Shown here: positions 29,590-39,758 of the stretch, piece by piece | Layout of the letters: every line of letters begins with the position of its first letter | Position numbering within the stretch: the stretch's first letter is position 1 | Source of the DNA: Cladosporium sp. IMV 00045 | Lineage: Eukaryota > Ascomycota > Dothideomycetes > Cladosporiales > Cladosporiaceae | Reading direction: 5' to 3' | DNA length: 64,000 bases | Assembly (NCBI GenBank): GCA_001931905.2 | Contig: MSJI02000111.1 | Coordinates: 62,001 to 126,000 of the forward strand | Notes under the pieces: generated by a model | What the model was told of the DNA's origin: nothing | Database searches by the model: none | Seen by the model: the letters and a program-made list of their open reading frames with translations, nothing else | Translations under genes and position numbers: made by a program

Positions 29590-30172
29590 TTATCGCCTCT
29601 CGTCCCTGATAAGGGCGACGATCATAGAGTAGAGGTAGAAGAAGAACATGAGCAGGTGGAAACCGAGCTTGATGAAAGACTCCTTCTTGTGAACGTTGAG
29701 CTTCCTGAAAATCTCAGTGGCGTCCAGCAGGTGCTGGTTCTCGAGGATCCTACAAGGAATAATGTCAGCGCGTGTTATTTGTCGAAACAAGACACGACAT
29801 CTTCGCAGATTGCGCGTTTCTCTTCATATCGTCGTATCTTCACTTACTTCTTAGCGTTCCAAGCAACAAGAGGCAAGTTGAGAATAAGAGGCACCCAGTA
29901 GCCGTTGATCAGGAACAAGACAGTCAGGAACGCGTGGACACCGGCCTCGGGAACGATGTACATGTTCAGGCGGTTGCAGAGGTCGATGGGGTTGATGTAG
30001 TCGCATTCCAGATCAGAGTACATGATGGTGAAGAACACCTGGAGGAAGAGGTTGACGGCATTGAGCAGGACAGCGAGGAGAAACAGCCTGGACGTGTAAG
30101 GTTAGCCAGAGCGCAGTGGCTTGTGTGCCGCTGTACGGCTTCATGTATTCCTTACCAGGCTTCTCCAGTCAT
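29590..30172 (-). CDS. ERV14: ER-vesicle cargo receptor Erv14 (cornichon)
   Basis: Three exons: 30172-30156 (MTGEA plus two bases), 30087-29848 and 29749-29590; donors GTAAGG and GTAAGT, acceptors CAG and TAG; 138 residues, the same length as yeast Erv14. The family signatures are all visible: a first TM helix ([19 protein letters not shown]), [18 protein letters not shown], the membrane-spanning stretch around [17 protein letters not shown], the tail helix beginning [15 protein letters not shown], and a last TM segment ending with IRDERR. It cycles between ER and Golgi in COPII vesicles and exports transmembrane cargo, including polarity proteins. The tiny first exon is typical of fungal ERV14 genes. 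It is divergent from GPI14, with 659 bp between the start codons. Confidence 0.95.
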
Positions 30173-30831
30173 TTTGGCGGTGTTGGAAGGGTTATGCGGA
30201 GTACAGGTAGATGTGTTGTTTGTTTGCGAAGTATGCTATGCGCCGAGGATGGAAGGGCACTTTTTCTCTCCACCTGATGTGTCGGTAGGTAGCTAGGGTC
30301 ACACGCGCGCGTGCTTTTGGTTGGGAAGGGCGGGTCCTTGGAGGATGGAGCTGTTGAGCGCACTGGTGCGGGACGGGACTGGCAAGACCAGGTGTATTGA
30401 GAGTGCGTTGGTGGGTGATAGGATGGTATGCAGCGCAGACGGGAAGAAGTGAGGTCGCAGATAGAGCAAGCTGTGCTTCTTCTTGCAGGAGCTTGTTTTG
30501 GACGAGTGAGGTAATGGGGGAGACAGAAGGTCGGGTTCTGCTTCTGCTGCGTTCCACACTTCCTCCCGCAAGGCAAGGTTTGTGCGGAGCAACTGCGCGT
30601 GGTGGGTAGTGCGCTGCTTGGCGGCGGGCAGACCTCATCAGCATCATCATAGGAGCGAGCCTGCCAGCCTGCATGTCTCTGCGCTCAGACACACGTCGCC
30701 TCGGTCGGTGCACGCACACACTACTACTGGCGAGACTGGCCAGCATCTCAGGAGAGAGCCTCAGGTCTTGTTGAAGTGGCTGTTGATCGCCACTACTCTC
30801 GACTGGCGAGTCGTTCAACCTCACAACGACT
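30173..30831. promoter_or_regulatory. Divergent promoter region ERV14 / GPI14
   Basis: 659 bp between start codons of two secretory-pathway genes. No specific site claimed; the ORFs across it look like noise. Confidence 0.5.
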
Positions 30832-32206
30832 ATGCTCACCCTCGGAGCTTTCTTTCAAAAACCATGGGCAGTCCTCAGTGCTGCAACTCTCCTGCGCGTG
30901 GTACTTTTGTTCTACGGCCGATGGCAGGATGCTAACAGTCCCGTCAAATACACCGACATTGACTATCTGGTCTTTACTGACGCCTCGCGATTCCTGGCTC
31001 ATGGCCAATCGCCGTACGATCGAGCTACATATCGCTACACCCCTCTACTCGCCTGGCTGCTCTACCCAACGACATGGGGTGGGCTGTGGTTTGAATTCGG
31101 CAAAGCTCTTTTCGCTACTGGTGATATCGTCACCGGATGGCTGATCTTCCGTATTCTTCGCGGCAAGGGCATAGATCGCGAGAGGTCGATGAAATTCGCG
31201 TCAATCTGGTTGCTCAACCCAATGGTCGCCAACATCAGCACTCGCGGCAGCTCCGAGGGCCTGGTCGTAGTAATCGTCATTGCTTTGCTGTGGGCAGCAC
31301 TTCAACAACGGATAGTTCTCACCGGCTTCCTGCTCGGGTTCGGCGTGCACTTCAAGATCTACCCGTTCATCTACGCCGCGAGCATTTTCTGGTGGCTTGG
31401 GGTCTTTTCCGGAAAGCAAGATACAGGTCTCATCCGCAGCCTGCTCTCCCGCGAACGCGTGATCCTTGCTCTATCCAGCCTTCTCACGTTCATGTCACTG
31501 AATGCCCTCATGTTCCAGCAGTACGTTCTTAGATTCCACCATCGTAGCCAGAAACATCCGCTGAACACAAAGGTAGGTACGGGCAACCTTTCATTGAGCA
31601 CAGCTTCACATACCACTTGAGCCGTCTTGACCACCGCCACAATTTCTCCATCTACAATCCCCTCCTCCACCTCAGCTCGCAGCAGCAACCCTCAGACTCC
31701 GCCTTCCACATCGAATCCCTCGCTTTCGTGCCACAAATTCTGCTCTCGCTCGTCATGATGCCCCTGCTCCTGGCCAAGAAAGACCTCGCCAGCACCATGC
31801 TCGCGCAGACGTTCGCGTTCGTGACTTTCAACAAAGTCTGCACCAGCCAGGTAGGTCTTTCCCAAAAAACCGAGCAAGCCAGCCACTTTCGTCAAATGAA
31901 TACTCAAACGTATCTCAGTACTTCCTCTGGTACATGGTATTCCTCCCCTTCTACCTCCCCACCTCCTCGCTCCTCCGCCGACCGACTCTGGGCATGTCGG
32001 CTCTGACCCTGTGGGTCGTCGGCCAGGCCCTCTGGCTGCAGCAGGGCTTCGAGCTGGAGTTTCTGGGAAACTCGACTTTCGTCCCGGGACTTTGGTTGGC
32101 GAGCGCGGTGTTTTTCGGCATCAATTGCTGGATTCTTGGGCTCATGGTGGGGGATATCCGGGGTTTTGGTGGGGAGGGTGCGTTGCGGGATCGGAAGACT
32201 AGGTAG
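30832..32206 (+). CDS. GPI14: GPI mannosyltransferase 1 (PIG-M / Gpi14)
   Basis: Three exons: 30832-31520, 31577-31850 and 31919-32206; 416 residues, matching the family (about 420). The 56-bp first intron (GTACGT to TAG) turns the frame into QQYGQPFIEHSFTYHLSR, a conserved luminal stretch. The second intron joins KVCTSQ to YFLWYMVFLP, the strongest signature of PIG-M. The DxD-type motif near the N-terminus is YTDIDY in VKYTDIDYLVFTD. Multiple TM helices follow. The enzyme adds the first mannose to the GPI precursor on the ER luminal side, using dolichol-phosphate mannose. Confidence 0.94.
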
Positions 32207-32466
32207 TCTTTCCACAAGAAAATCTTGGGCGGTGAAAATCTTTTAGAGAACGACGAGAGACCAGGGAAATCAATTACTAGCGCGAGAGAGAACAAGGGTA
32301 TACGATAGAAAACAAACCCAAACGATTTCTCAATACGAAAATCCCGCGAATCCAAACCCTGACCATACCCAAACAATACGAAAAAGTTACGAAAATAAAC
32401 ACAACCCTCCCCCGAATCAAAATTCCAAGAAACTCCCTCGTGTCAATTCGTGCAGCCCGACCAACC

Positions 32467-35400
32467 TCATCGCTTAACGACATTCGCCCCCTTACTAAGC
32501 AGCAGCGCCTTCACCTCGCGCACCGCGCCGTCCCACCCTTCAATACCACCCCGCACGCTGCCCTGCAGCACTTCACGCACTTTCCTCTCGTTGAGCGCCT
32601 CGCCGTACACGACGCGCACGTCGACTTCCACGCTCTCGCTGAGCGCCAGCTCTTCGCCGACGGAGGCGAGGATGTCGAAGGAGACGCGGACTTTGGTTCT
32701 GGTTTTGGGCAGCAGAATCGCGGACGTGATGCTGAGGCGCTCGTCGGAGACGATGCGCGTGTCTGTCAGGCCTTCGATTGCGAGGCGGCGCTCGGATTCG
32801 GCGACGCTGAGAGCTGTGTTCCAGCCGCTGCTGACGAAGTGGAGGAGGGTGGAGACTTTGGTGCTGCTTTGTGGGAGGCCGTGGAGGGAGGCGCGGAGGA
32901 GTTGCAGGAAGAACCGGATTGTTGTTGGGAGAGGCTGTGTTGAGCCGGTGTATGTGAGCCCGATGGGAGCGTTGGGGCGAGACGTTGCGGGTTGCGAGGG
33001 GTTGCGGAAAGCGGATGGGTGGAAGAAAAGCTGGAGTGATGACTTGTAGGTCATCGTCACTGTGGGTGGGGATGAAGTGGCGGTCGTGATGCTCCACCCA
33101 TATGTGTCTTCCAGATGCTTAACAGATGCTAGTATTGATGTCAGCGTGGTCTCATATTGATGAAATTGTACTTTCAACGTACCTTGAAGCGTGTTGATCT
33201 CGTCCACCGAGGTCGTTCTGTATGATTCGCGGACCCGCTCTGCCTCTTTGATCGCAGCTGCGAACTCTTCCTTGGTGTCACGGAAGTTCTGCTCAATCTC
33301 TTCCTGCTCCTGCATATCGTATTGCAATTCGTCGAGAAATCGGCGCTTCGCTTCTAGCTGAGCGTCAACAGACGTGATGTTCTTCCTCGCTGCCTCAAGC
33401 TCCTCTTTCTCTTCTTCCGACGTTGCATGGAGTTCCCCTTCGAGCTGTTCGGCCTCCTGTTGCAAGGATAACTTCTGCTCGTTTAACCGAGGCAGAACCT
33501 GCTCCAGAGTTTCTTCTTTGCCTTGCAAGATTTCGTCGTCTTTCACAAGACCCTCAGCAATCCCCTGGAGTACATGCATGAGCTCGTCGAGTAGTTGGCT
33601 TCGCCAGCCGTACCACATCTCCTTGCTGCGCAAACGCGCATGTGTCTTCATGTCCCGAAGCTGAGCATCGATAGCCATCTTCTGTTCCGGTGCAGCAGAC
33701 ATATACGCTTGGATGAGCCGAGGGGTGTCTTCGAAGGTTTCAGCTTCAAGCTCCTTGATCGCACCCTTTCCCTCGTGGATATAACGCTTGAGTTCGTGAC
33801 ATGCATGAGAGAACAACTCTTTTTCCGGCTCGGTACATGCAGCAGCTACAACAGCGCTTTCAAATGTGATTTCAGACGCGACGTCATCATCTGCATTGCT
33901 TCTTCGGCGTTTCGAAGGAGTGGGAGCGGTAGTCATCCTTCGCTTGGTGGTGGTCAAGTCCATGAAGCGAATGCTCGCTGCATTCAAGAAGTCTTGGAGG
34001 CGGACCTGCTGCTTCTCAGCAGGCGGCTCTTGGTCGAAGATCTCTTCACTCAGCTGTTGTGCGGGCGACTTCTTCGCACTGCTGCGAGTCTTCGGTGTAG
34101 GTTTCCCAGCAGGAGTTGGCCTTTTCATCGGAGAAGCATGCTTCCTCGGCGTCTGCTTCTTCGGCGTCAAGGCCTTGAGTGTCTCCTTTCTGGGCGTCGA
34201 CATGAGTTTGATGGAATCGGCCAGCTTCGCAGACTCTTTGAAGGCTGCATCTGGCGTGGCCTGGCTCTGTGGGATTGGCAGATTCGGCGGCGTTGCGACG
34301 ACCGGAGCATGATTTTCGAGCGGCGTAGCCGGGTTTGGCTGTACAACATGCACAGGTGTAGCCACATTGTTCGGCGTTGCTGATTTCGGCGTTGTGAATC
34401 GAGTAGGCCTGCCAGATTGCGGTGTTGACTTCTTGGAGCTCGCAGACTTGGGAGTAGCATTGTCAACAGTTGCAGGCTTAGGCGTCGCCTCTTTGACGGG
34501 CGACACTTTTTGCGGGCTGAGAGATTTCCGCCTGGGGCTTGCTTGCACTTGGGCGCCCGCAAAAGTCGAAGGTGATTGTGCTTGTTTCACTGGAGAGATA
34601 CGTAATTGCTTCTCGGCCGTTGGAGAAGGCTCGGGGTCTTGCAATTGAGCATCAAGCTGTGCATTCATACCGCTGTTGGATCGTCCGACACTGCTGCGCT
34701 TTGACGAGCTCAATGGCGTCGTCTTCTGCGCAGAGATAGGTGCCTCGAGAGGTGGAAGTTCCGGATAGGATACTTCATTCTTCAATGGCGATCCTTTCGG
34801 CGTGCTGGTTTGCGCTTCTTTAGAGGTGGATCTTGTCAGTCGCAGTTGATTTACGTTGATGCTTTGCCTTCTGGGGCTAGCCTTCGCTGGTGACGATGAT
34901 TTCTTCGATTTGACGGAAGATGACTTCCTGGAGGATGTAGGCTTTTCGGCAGATTGCTGGGCCTGCTTTTGCAGAACAGGCGTAAGAGACTTCCTTGGAC
35001 CAGAGTCTGGCACATCACGAAACCTTTCCTGGTCTTTTGGTGTAGTATTGTTGACCTCGGCATCCGCCTCTGGCGAAGCAGGTACCTGTGGTGTAGACGG
35101 GTGATCTTCTTCCTCAGCAGCCGCCCTTTCGGCGGCCTGGACACCGCCAAATGCTGTTGTCAGTTCCATGCTGAGATCTTCATCTTCTTCGCCACCCGCA
35201 CTTTGCACAGACTCTCGTCTCGGAGGCTGAATACCTCCTACTGGTCGTGTGAAATCCATAGTGAAATCCTCGGCCTCTGATGCAACGCCTGAGCTTCGGC
35301 GCCTGGCGACACTCTTCCTTCGACCTGCTTTGACTGGCGAACCTGATCCTTGAACGCCACCCATCGCAACAGTCAGGTCCATCGTTTCGTCGCCCATGGA

Positions 35401-36678
35401 CGAGCGCGCCACAGAGGAGCGTCTTCGCTTCGATTGCTGAGCATTGGCGATGCTTGGCGATCCGGCTTCGGTTGTTGAGCGGCGCCTCTTTTGTCCATTG
35501 CGAGTTGGTGATTGAGCTTCAGAATTGTTGGTCACTCTTCCGATCGCCTGTGTGAATTCCATGGTACCGTCCTCGTCCATAGGCGAGCTCTCTGGCTCAG
35601 CATTGCGCCCTTGGACAATACCACCAATAGCTCGTGTGACGTCCATGGTCATATCTTCTTCATCTTCCTCATCTTCCTCCACAATCATTGACGGCTGAGG
35701 CCGGAGTACGTTGCCCATCGAAGCTGAGAATGCGGGCGAGAATGGGTTGATGTTCTCTTGATCCATCGCCGCAGAACCTATAGGTTCGTCCTCCTCGTCT
35801 GCTTGACGTTCCGCCCAAGGTCTGAAGGCATTCGTAACCTCGTCTCCCGCCAACTCCATCGATTGTTCACCAAATTCGTCGTACTCAATGCCACGCGTGC
35901 CCGCAGCATTCGCTGCTTCACGCAGATTTCTCTCCAGCCGTGCGCTCGAAGATGTGCTCGCATCGCTCTCTGTAGTAGACAACATCGAGTTGTCGCCCAT
36001 GTCGAGGCTCATTGCAGTACCAGTCGCATCCTCCTCTCCATCTTCAATGCCATCGTCCTCCTCGCTACCAGAAGCATCACTGCCCTCGCTAATCATGCTC
36101 GATTCCAGGTCGTCCGGGTTGTTGAAATTCATAGGCGGTACGGCAGAACTTCGTCGCCTTTTCGTCTGGTGTAAATCGCGTTGATGCGCGGGAGAAACAG
36201 GAGATTGTGCAGCAGAGCTTGCTTGCTCTGGAGGAGTGGAGGGAGGCTCCGAGCCGGGTGATCCACCGGAGTGTTGTGTGAGACTGGATGCTCTTCGCGT
36301 GCTCTCGGTGTCGTCTGTTGATGTTGTATGATCGCGCATGTATTCGATGACATCCCAGGTGTGTAAAGTGGCTTCCGGTGCGAAAGATACGCGTCTGTTG
36401 GCCATGGATTTGCGACGAGCTGCTTTGCGCTCGGCATCTGCCTGACTGGGCAGGATGCCCTTGACGGCGGGCACAAAGGCAGATTTCCTCCTATTCTTCA
36501 TCTCTTCTTTCTGCTCATCCTTGGGGTTGCCATCCTCCTCTAATCCTCCAGGGCCAATACTTTTGCTGCGGCCTTTGCTCGATTTCCGTGGTGATTGGCC
36601 TTTTCTCTGAAGTGGATCGCTCGAAGTCACCGGCGCGACATTTTCCTTGTTCGCGGCAAGCGCCATGTCGTCGAACAT
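32467..36678 (-). CDS. SPC7: Kinetochore scaffold Spc7 / Spc105 (KNL1)
   Basis: About 1385 residues from the chosen start MFDDMALAANKEN (36678; MALAANKEN at 36666 is equally possible; the frame is open to a Met at 36798 with unlikely leader sequence). The N-terminal third is disordered. It carries the PP1-docking motif RVSF (RRVSFAPEATLHTWD) and at least five MELT-type repeats (TMDVTRAIGG, TMEFTQAIGR, TMDLTVAMGG, TMDFTRPVGG, SMELTTAFGG), phosphorylated by Mps1 to recruit Bub1-Bub3. A Ser/Pro/Lys-rich middle has many TPK sites. The C-terminal Spc7 domain has coiled coil (about 1090-1270) and an RWD-like end. A 54-bp intron at 33129-33182 is in frame and lacks stops. It is part of the KMN network linking Mis12 and Ndc80 to the checkpoint. 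Confidence 0.92.
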   Translation of the reverse strand: MFDDMALAANKENVAPVTSSDPLQRKGQSPRKSSKGRSKSIGPGGLEEDGNPKDEQKEEMKNRRKSAFVPAVKGILPSQADAERKAARRKSMANRRVSFAPEATLHTWDVIEYMRDHTTSTDDTESTRRASSLTQHSGGSPGSEPPSTPPEQASSAAQSPVSPAHQRDLHQTKRRRSSAVPPMNFNNPDDLESSMISEGSDASGSEEDDGIEDGEEDATGTAMSLDMGDNSMLSTTESDASTSSSARLERNLREAANAAGTRGIEYDEFGEQSMELAGDEVTNAFRPWAERQADEEDEPIGSAAMDQENINPFSPAFSASMGNVLRPQPSMIVEEDEEDEEDMTMDVTRAIGGIVQGRNAEPESSPMDEDGTMEFTQAIGRVTNNSEAQSPTRNGQKRRRSTTEAGSPSIANAQQSKRRRSSVARSSMGDETMDLTVAMGGVQGSGSPVKAGRRKSVARRRSSGVASEAEDFTMDFTRPVGGIQPPRRESVQSAGGEEDEDLSMELTTAFGGVQAAERAAAEEEDHPSTPQVPASPEADAEVNNTTPKDQERFRDVPDSGPRKSLTPVLQKQAQQSAEKPTSSRKSSSVKSKKSSSPAKASPRRQSINVNQLRLTRSTSKEAQTSTPKGSPLKNEVSYPELPPLEAPISAQKTTPLSSSKRSSVGRSNSGMNAQLDAQLQDPEPSPTAEKQLRISPVKQAQSPSTFAGAQVQASPRRKSLSPQKVSPVKEATPKPATVDNATPKSASSKKSTPQSGRPTRFTTPKSATPNNVATPVHVVQPNPATPLENHAPVVATPPNLPIPQSQATPDAAFKESAKLADSIKLMSTPRKETLKALTPKKQTPRKHASPMKRPTPAGKPTPKTRSSAKKSPAQQLSEEIFDQEPPAEKQQVRLQDFLNAASIRFMDLTTTKRRMTTAPTPSKRRRSNADDDVASEITFESAVVAAACTEPEKELFSHACHELKRYIHEGKGAIKELEAETFEDTPRLIQAYMSAAPEQKMAIDAQLRDMKTHARLRSKEMWYGWRSQLLDELMHVLQGIAEGLVKDDEILQGKEETLEQVLPRLNEQKLSLQQEAEQLEGELHATSEEEKEELEAARKNITSVDAQLEAKRRFLDELQYDMQEQEEIEQNFRDTKEEFAAAIKEAERVRESYRTTSVDEINTLQGTLKVQFHQYETTLTSILASVKHLEDTYGWSITTATSSPPTVTMTYKSSLQLFFHPSAFRNPSQPATSRPNAPIGLTYTGSTQPLPTTIRFFLQLLRASLHGLPQSSTKVSTLLHFVSSGWNTALSVAESERRLAIEGLTDTRIVSDERLSITSAILLPKTRTKVRVSFDILASVGEELALSESVEVDVRVVYGEALNERKVREVLQGSVRGGIEGWDGAVREVKALLLSKGANVVKR
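33129..33182 (-). other. Predicted 54-bp in-frame intron in SPC7
   Basis: Donor GTACGT (33182-33177), a branch-like GCTGAC, acceptor CTAG. Removing it joins DEINTLQ to ASVKHLEDTYGW. Because 54 is a multiple of three and no stop is inside, an ORF finder reads through it. Retention would add 18 residues to the coiled-coil/RWD boundary. Confidence 0.7.
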
Positions 36679-37861
36679 TTGCGCATATGTTAGTAAAATA
36701 ACTGAAGGAGAGTCGTGGGTTGGGTGTTCGTCGCGTGTCCCATTCGCGCAAAGCCGTGTGCGGGCTTGATGAGACACAGCAAGGTGTAAACAAAACATGA
36801 CGCTAGTCTCGGCAGACGGGCCGAAGCGGGAGTCAAACCGCGACCTCTCGAATTTCTACATCTTCCATGAATGGAGGTCTTCGTCAGTCGCTGGGAGATG
36901 GGTTGATAAATACATGTACCTAGGTAATGTGATCTGGGCTGTTTCCGACAGGTGATTGTCGAAACCAGACGATCCAGATCGTCAATTCTGTATTACATCT
37001 CTAGTCTTTGAAGGTCAGATTCGAGTAAAGTCGTTTCAACCCGACCAGCTGCGATGATTTGTTCCCTTTGCTGTTAGTGGCCGAACCTTGAAGGAATGAT
37101 TGTGAGATTCTCGCTGCTGAACGCAAATTCATGGACTGCCTAGCGGATCTGGGTACGTATCGGAGACTCCAGTCTCGCGTACTTGTATCCTTTTCAATCG
37201 TAGTAGTCTCAGTGCTTGTATTCAAACGGTAAAGACTCAAGGATGCTTTGCACGGTCCTCAATGCTTTCGAGGGTATCTCATTATTGGCAACAGCTATAA
37301 TGTTGGATAGCTACATTCAAAAGTAACATAAGGCTATAACTTCGATCTTCGGAAAGCTGAGCTTGCTCACAGAATCAGGCACTTTAGACCGTACCTAGGT
37401 ATTGTCATATGTCTTGATGATTTTCCTTCATCATTCGGCAATGGTCTGCTTCTGTCAGATAATTGCGATTATCGTCTCATCCGTCCTAGCATTGATTGCC
37501 GCATTGATGACACTCCCGTACAGGTAGACCTCGGGTATGCTCAAATGTTTTTGTCAAAAAGCATGTAGGTATTATTATTTTATTCGATGAGAATGTGAGA
37601 TTGCATGTGTTGCATGAGTTGCACGCACCCGAGAACAGAGATCTGGTGCTTTGGCGTGCCTGGCGGCTTTAAAGCCGGGGACGGGTAGGCCCGCAACCAG
37701 CAATTTTTGCCAAGCGCACTTCTCTTCGAATTCTCGCTCGGTGCGTTCAGCCAGCAACGACCGCCTCTCAAGCGACCCCGAACACTCGCCCCTCCCCGAC
37801 GACCTCCGACAAAAATACACACATCGTCGCCAGCTTCGAACGATTGTCCAGCACAGCAATC
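36679..37861. other. Intergenic, SPC7 and uS17 5' regions (divergent)
   Basis: 1.2 kb between the two start codons. The uS17 side is CT-rich near 37750-37800, typical of ribosomal protein genes. No ORF of coding character. A T-arm-like hairpin near 36826 was rejected as a tRNA. Confidence 0.5.
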
Positions 37862-38543
37862 ATGGCGACCGAGTTGACCGTCCAGAGCGAGCGCGCTTTC
37901 CAGAAGCAGCCGCACGTTTTCCAGAACACCAAGAAGCAGGGCGGCAAGACCAAGAGAGCTGGAAAGGGTGGCAGGAGATGGGTGAAGGACGTCGGTCTCG
38001 GCTTCAGGACCCCCAAGAACGCCATTGAGGGCAACTACATTGGTGAGTGATGCCCTGGGAGTGAATGCGATGGACAATTTTTGGGATTCGAGATCTTGGC
38101 AGGCGCGCAGAATGGGAAGAATCGCAAGCATGGGATGGGACAACATACTTACACTCCGGCGCAGACAAGAAGTGCCCCTTCACTGGTCTCGTCTCCATCC
38201 GCGGCCGTATCCTCACCGGTACCGTCGTCTCCACCAAGATGCACCGTACTCTCGTCATCCGCCGCGAGTACCTGCACTTCGTCCCCAAGTACTCCCGTTA
38301 CGAGAGACGCCACAAGAACCTCTCCGCCCACGTTTCCCCGGCTTTCCGTGTCGAGGAGGGTGACCAGGTTACCGTCGGCCAGTGCAGGCCCCTCAGCAAG
38401 ACCGTACGTTCAAACCACCGCGAAAACGCAAATGGATTTTCCCTTGGACAACACTGGATACTAACAGTACACAGGTCCGCTTCAACGTCCTCCGTGTGCT
38501 CCCCCGCACCGGCAAGGCCGTCAAGGCTTTCCAGAAGTTCTAA
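37862..38543 (+). CDS. RPS11: 40S ribosomal protein uS17 (Rps11)
   Basis: Three exons: 37862-38042, 38165-38403 and 38475-38543; donors GTGAGT and GTACGT, acceptors CAG with a nearby ACTAAC branch site; 162 residues, the normal size. The N-terminus is eukaryote-specific ([20 protein letters not shown]). The conserved uS17 core follows ([59 protein letters not shown]) and the end is [15 protein letters not shown]. It binds 18S rRNA in the small subunit body. A phase-1 first intron and a pyrimidine-rich leader are typical of highly expressed ribosomal genes. Confidence 0.96.
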
Positions 38544-39758
38544 GCGCTTCTGGCGCGCGACGATGAATCGGAGAATCGGGCAGACATGGGAGTGGTAGGC
38601 GCGGCTTTGCTTTAAGAGAAAGTGCTCTACCACGGACGGCGTTGGTCATGCAAAATTAGCGAAGGTCGAGAGACGGGCTGGCAATGTATCCATGCTGAAA
38701 CCTCGATCGCCAAACGCTTTCAAAGTCAATGTCACATTTCGCCAAAAGGGTCACAGATACTCCTTCGTCGAATCTCACATGTAGCTCGCTCCGAACGCCT
38801 TTGCCAACGATACACCGACACGAATTACACACCACGAACCCACGCAGCGCCGATCTGTCCGAACTGTACCCTTTTTCAGGGAAGATCATTACGCCTAGTC
38901 TTGTGATGTTTTTGGTTGCCATTATATCTCTAGGCATATTTGTGAACGCTTTTGTGCCTTTGCATGAAGCAGTGGCAGTGTTTGCTGTGGAAATTGTCCC
39001 GTCATTTCATGTGGAATTGACTGAGTGAAGTTATACCGCATGTTTAATTTAATTGCACGAGATATCGAGCAACCTATATGCGTATGAGCTTGTGATATAT
39101 ACGAACATGTGATGCATGAGTTTCCCTCACGTCGTATCTCTACTATGTAAGCGCGCCACTTCTTCAGATGAAATCCAATTTCAGCTAGCGGGCGTTTCCA
39201 CCCTCTCGACGGCATGCGCTTTCCCACACTTCTCGGCTTGCAATTGCTAGAACCTAGGTATTGTCTCTCTTTGAAAACCAAACAAAACCCAAACGACTTC
39301 TCGGCTCTTCACCTTCTGATGTGCAAACAGCGCACTCTGTTTCATCGTACTCAAATACAATTAAGTGATTTCATGCCCAGGTTGCCATTTCACTTTCTTC
39401 GCGCTTAGCACGGACGCGATAACACGACTGGCGCATCTCAGACTTGCTGCATCCACCACAACTTCACATCATCACACGTCAAACACGACGGATTATTCAA
39501 CACGACCATCCTGCGCGGCCCTGGAAGCGCGAAGATCTCACGTGTCATTATAAAGCTGTGAACAGATTACGTCTTTTAGTCAGGGAAATAACGGCCTCTT
39601 TCCCCATCTCCATCCGGTGCTATCGAAGGAGTTCGCCCCCGCGCGCTGACACTCGCGGAGCCAACTTCACTCACGACTAATAATACTGATGGCACCTTAA
39701 TGACTTTCCAAAAAGTTAACAGATACTGCAAACGCGCGGAATATGCTCATTGATTGCG
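38544..39758. other. Intergenic, KMT6 5' region
   Basis: 1.2 kb. No gene recognised; the small ORFs have no coding character. It presumably contains the KMT6 promoter and leader. Confidence 0.45.

Noticed and set aside
36679..36798. Upstream Met at 36798 as the SPC7 start
   Set aside because: The extra 40 residues do not look like the family, and the Met at 36678 or 36666 is followed by a KEN-containing start (ANKENVAP) typical of the gene.
36820..36860. T-arm-like GCGG...CCGC sequence on the minus strand, suggesting a tRNA
   Set aside because: The T stem is one base short and no pairing acceptor, D or anticodon arms could be placed within 100 bp.
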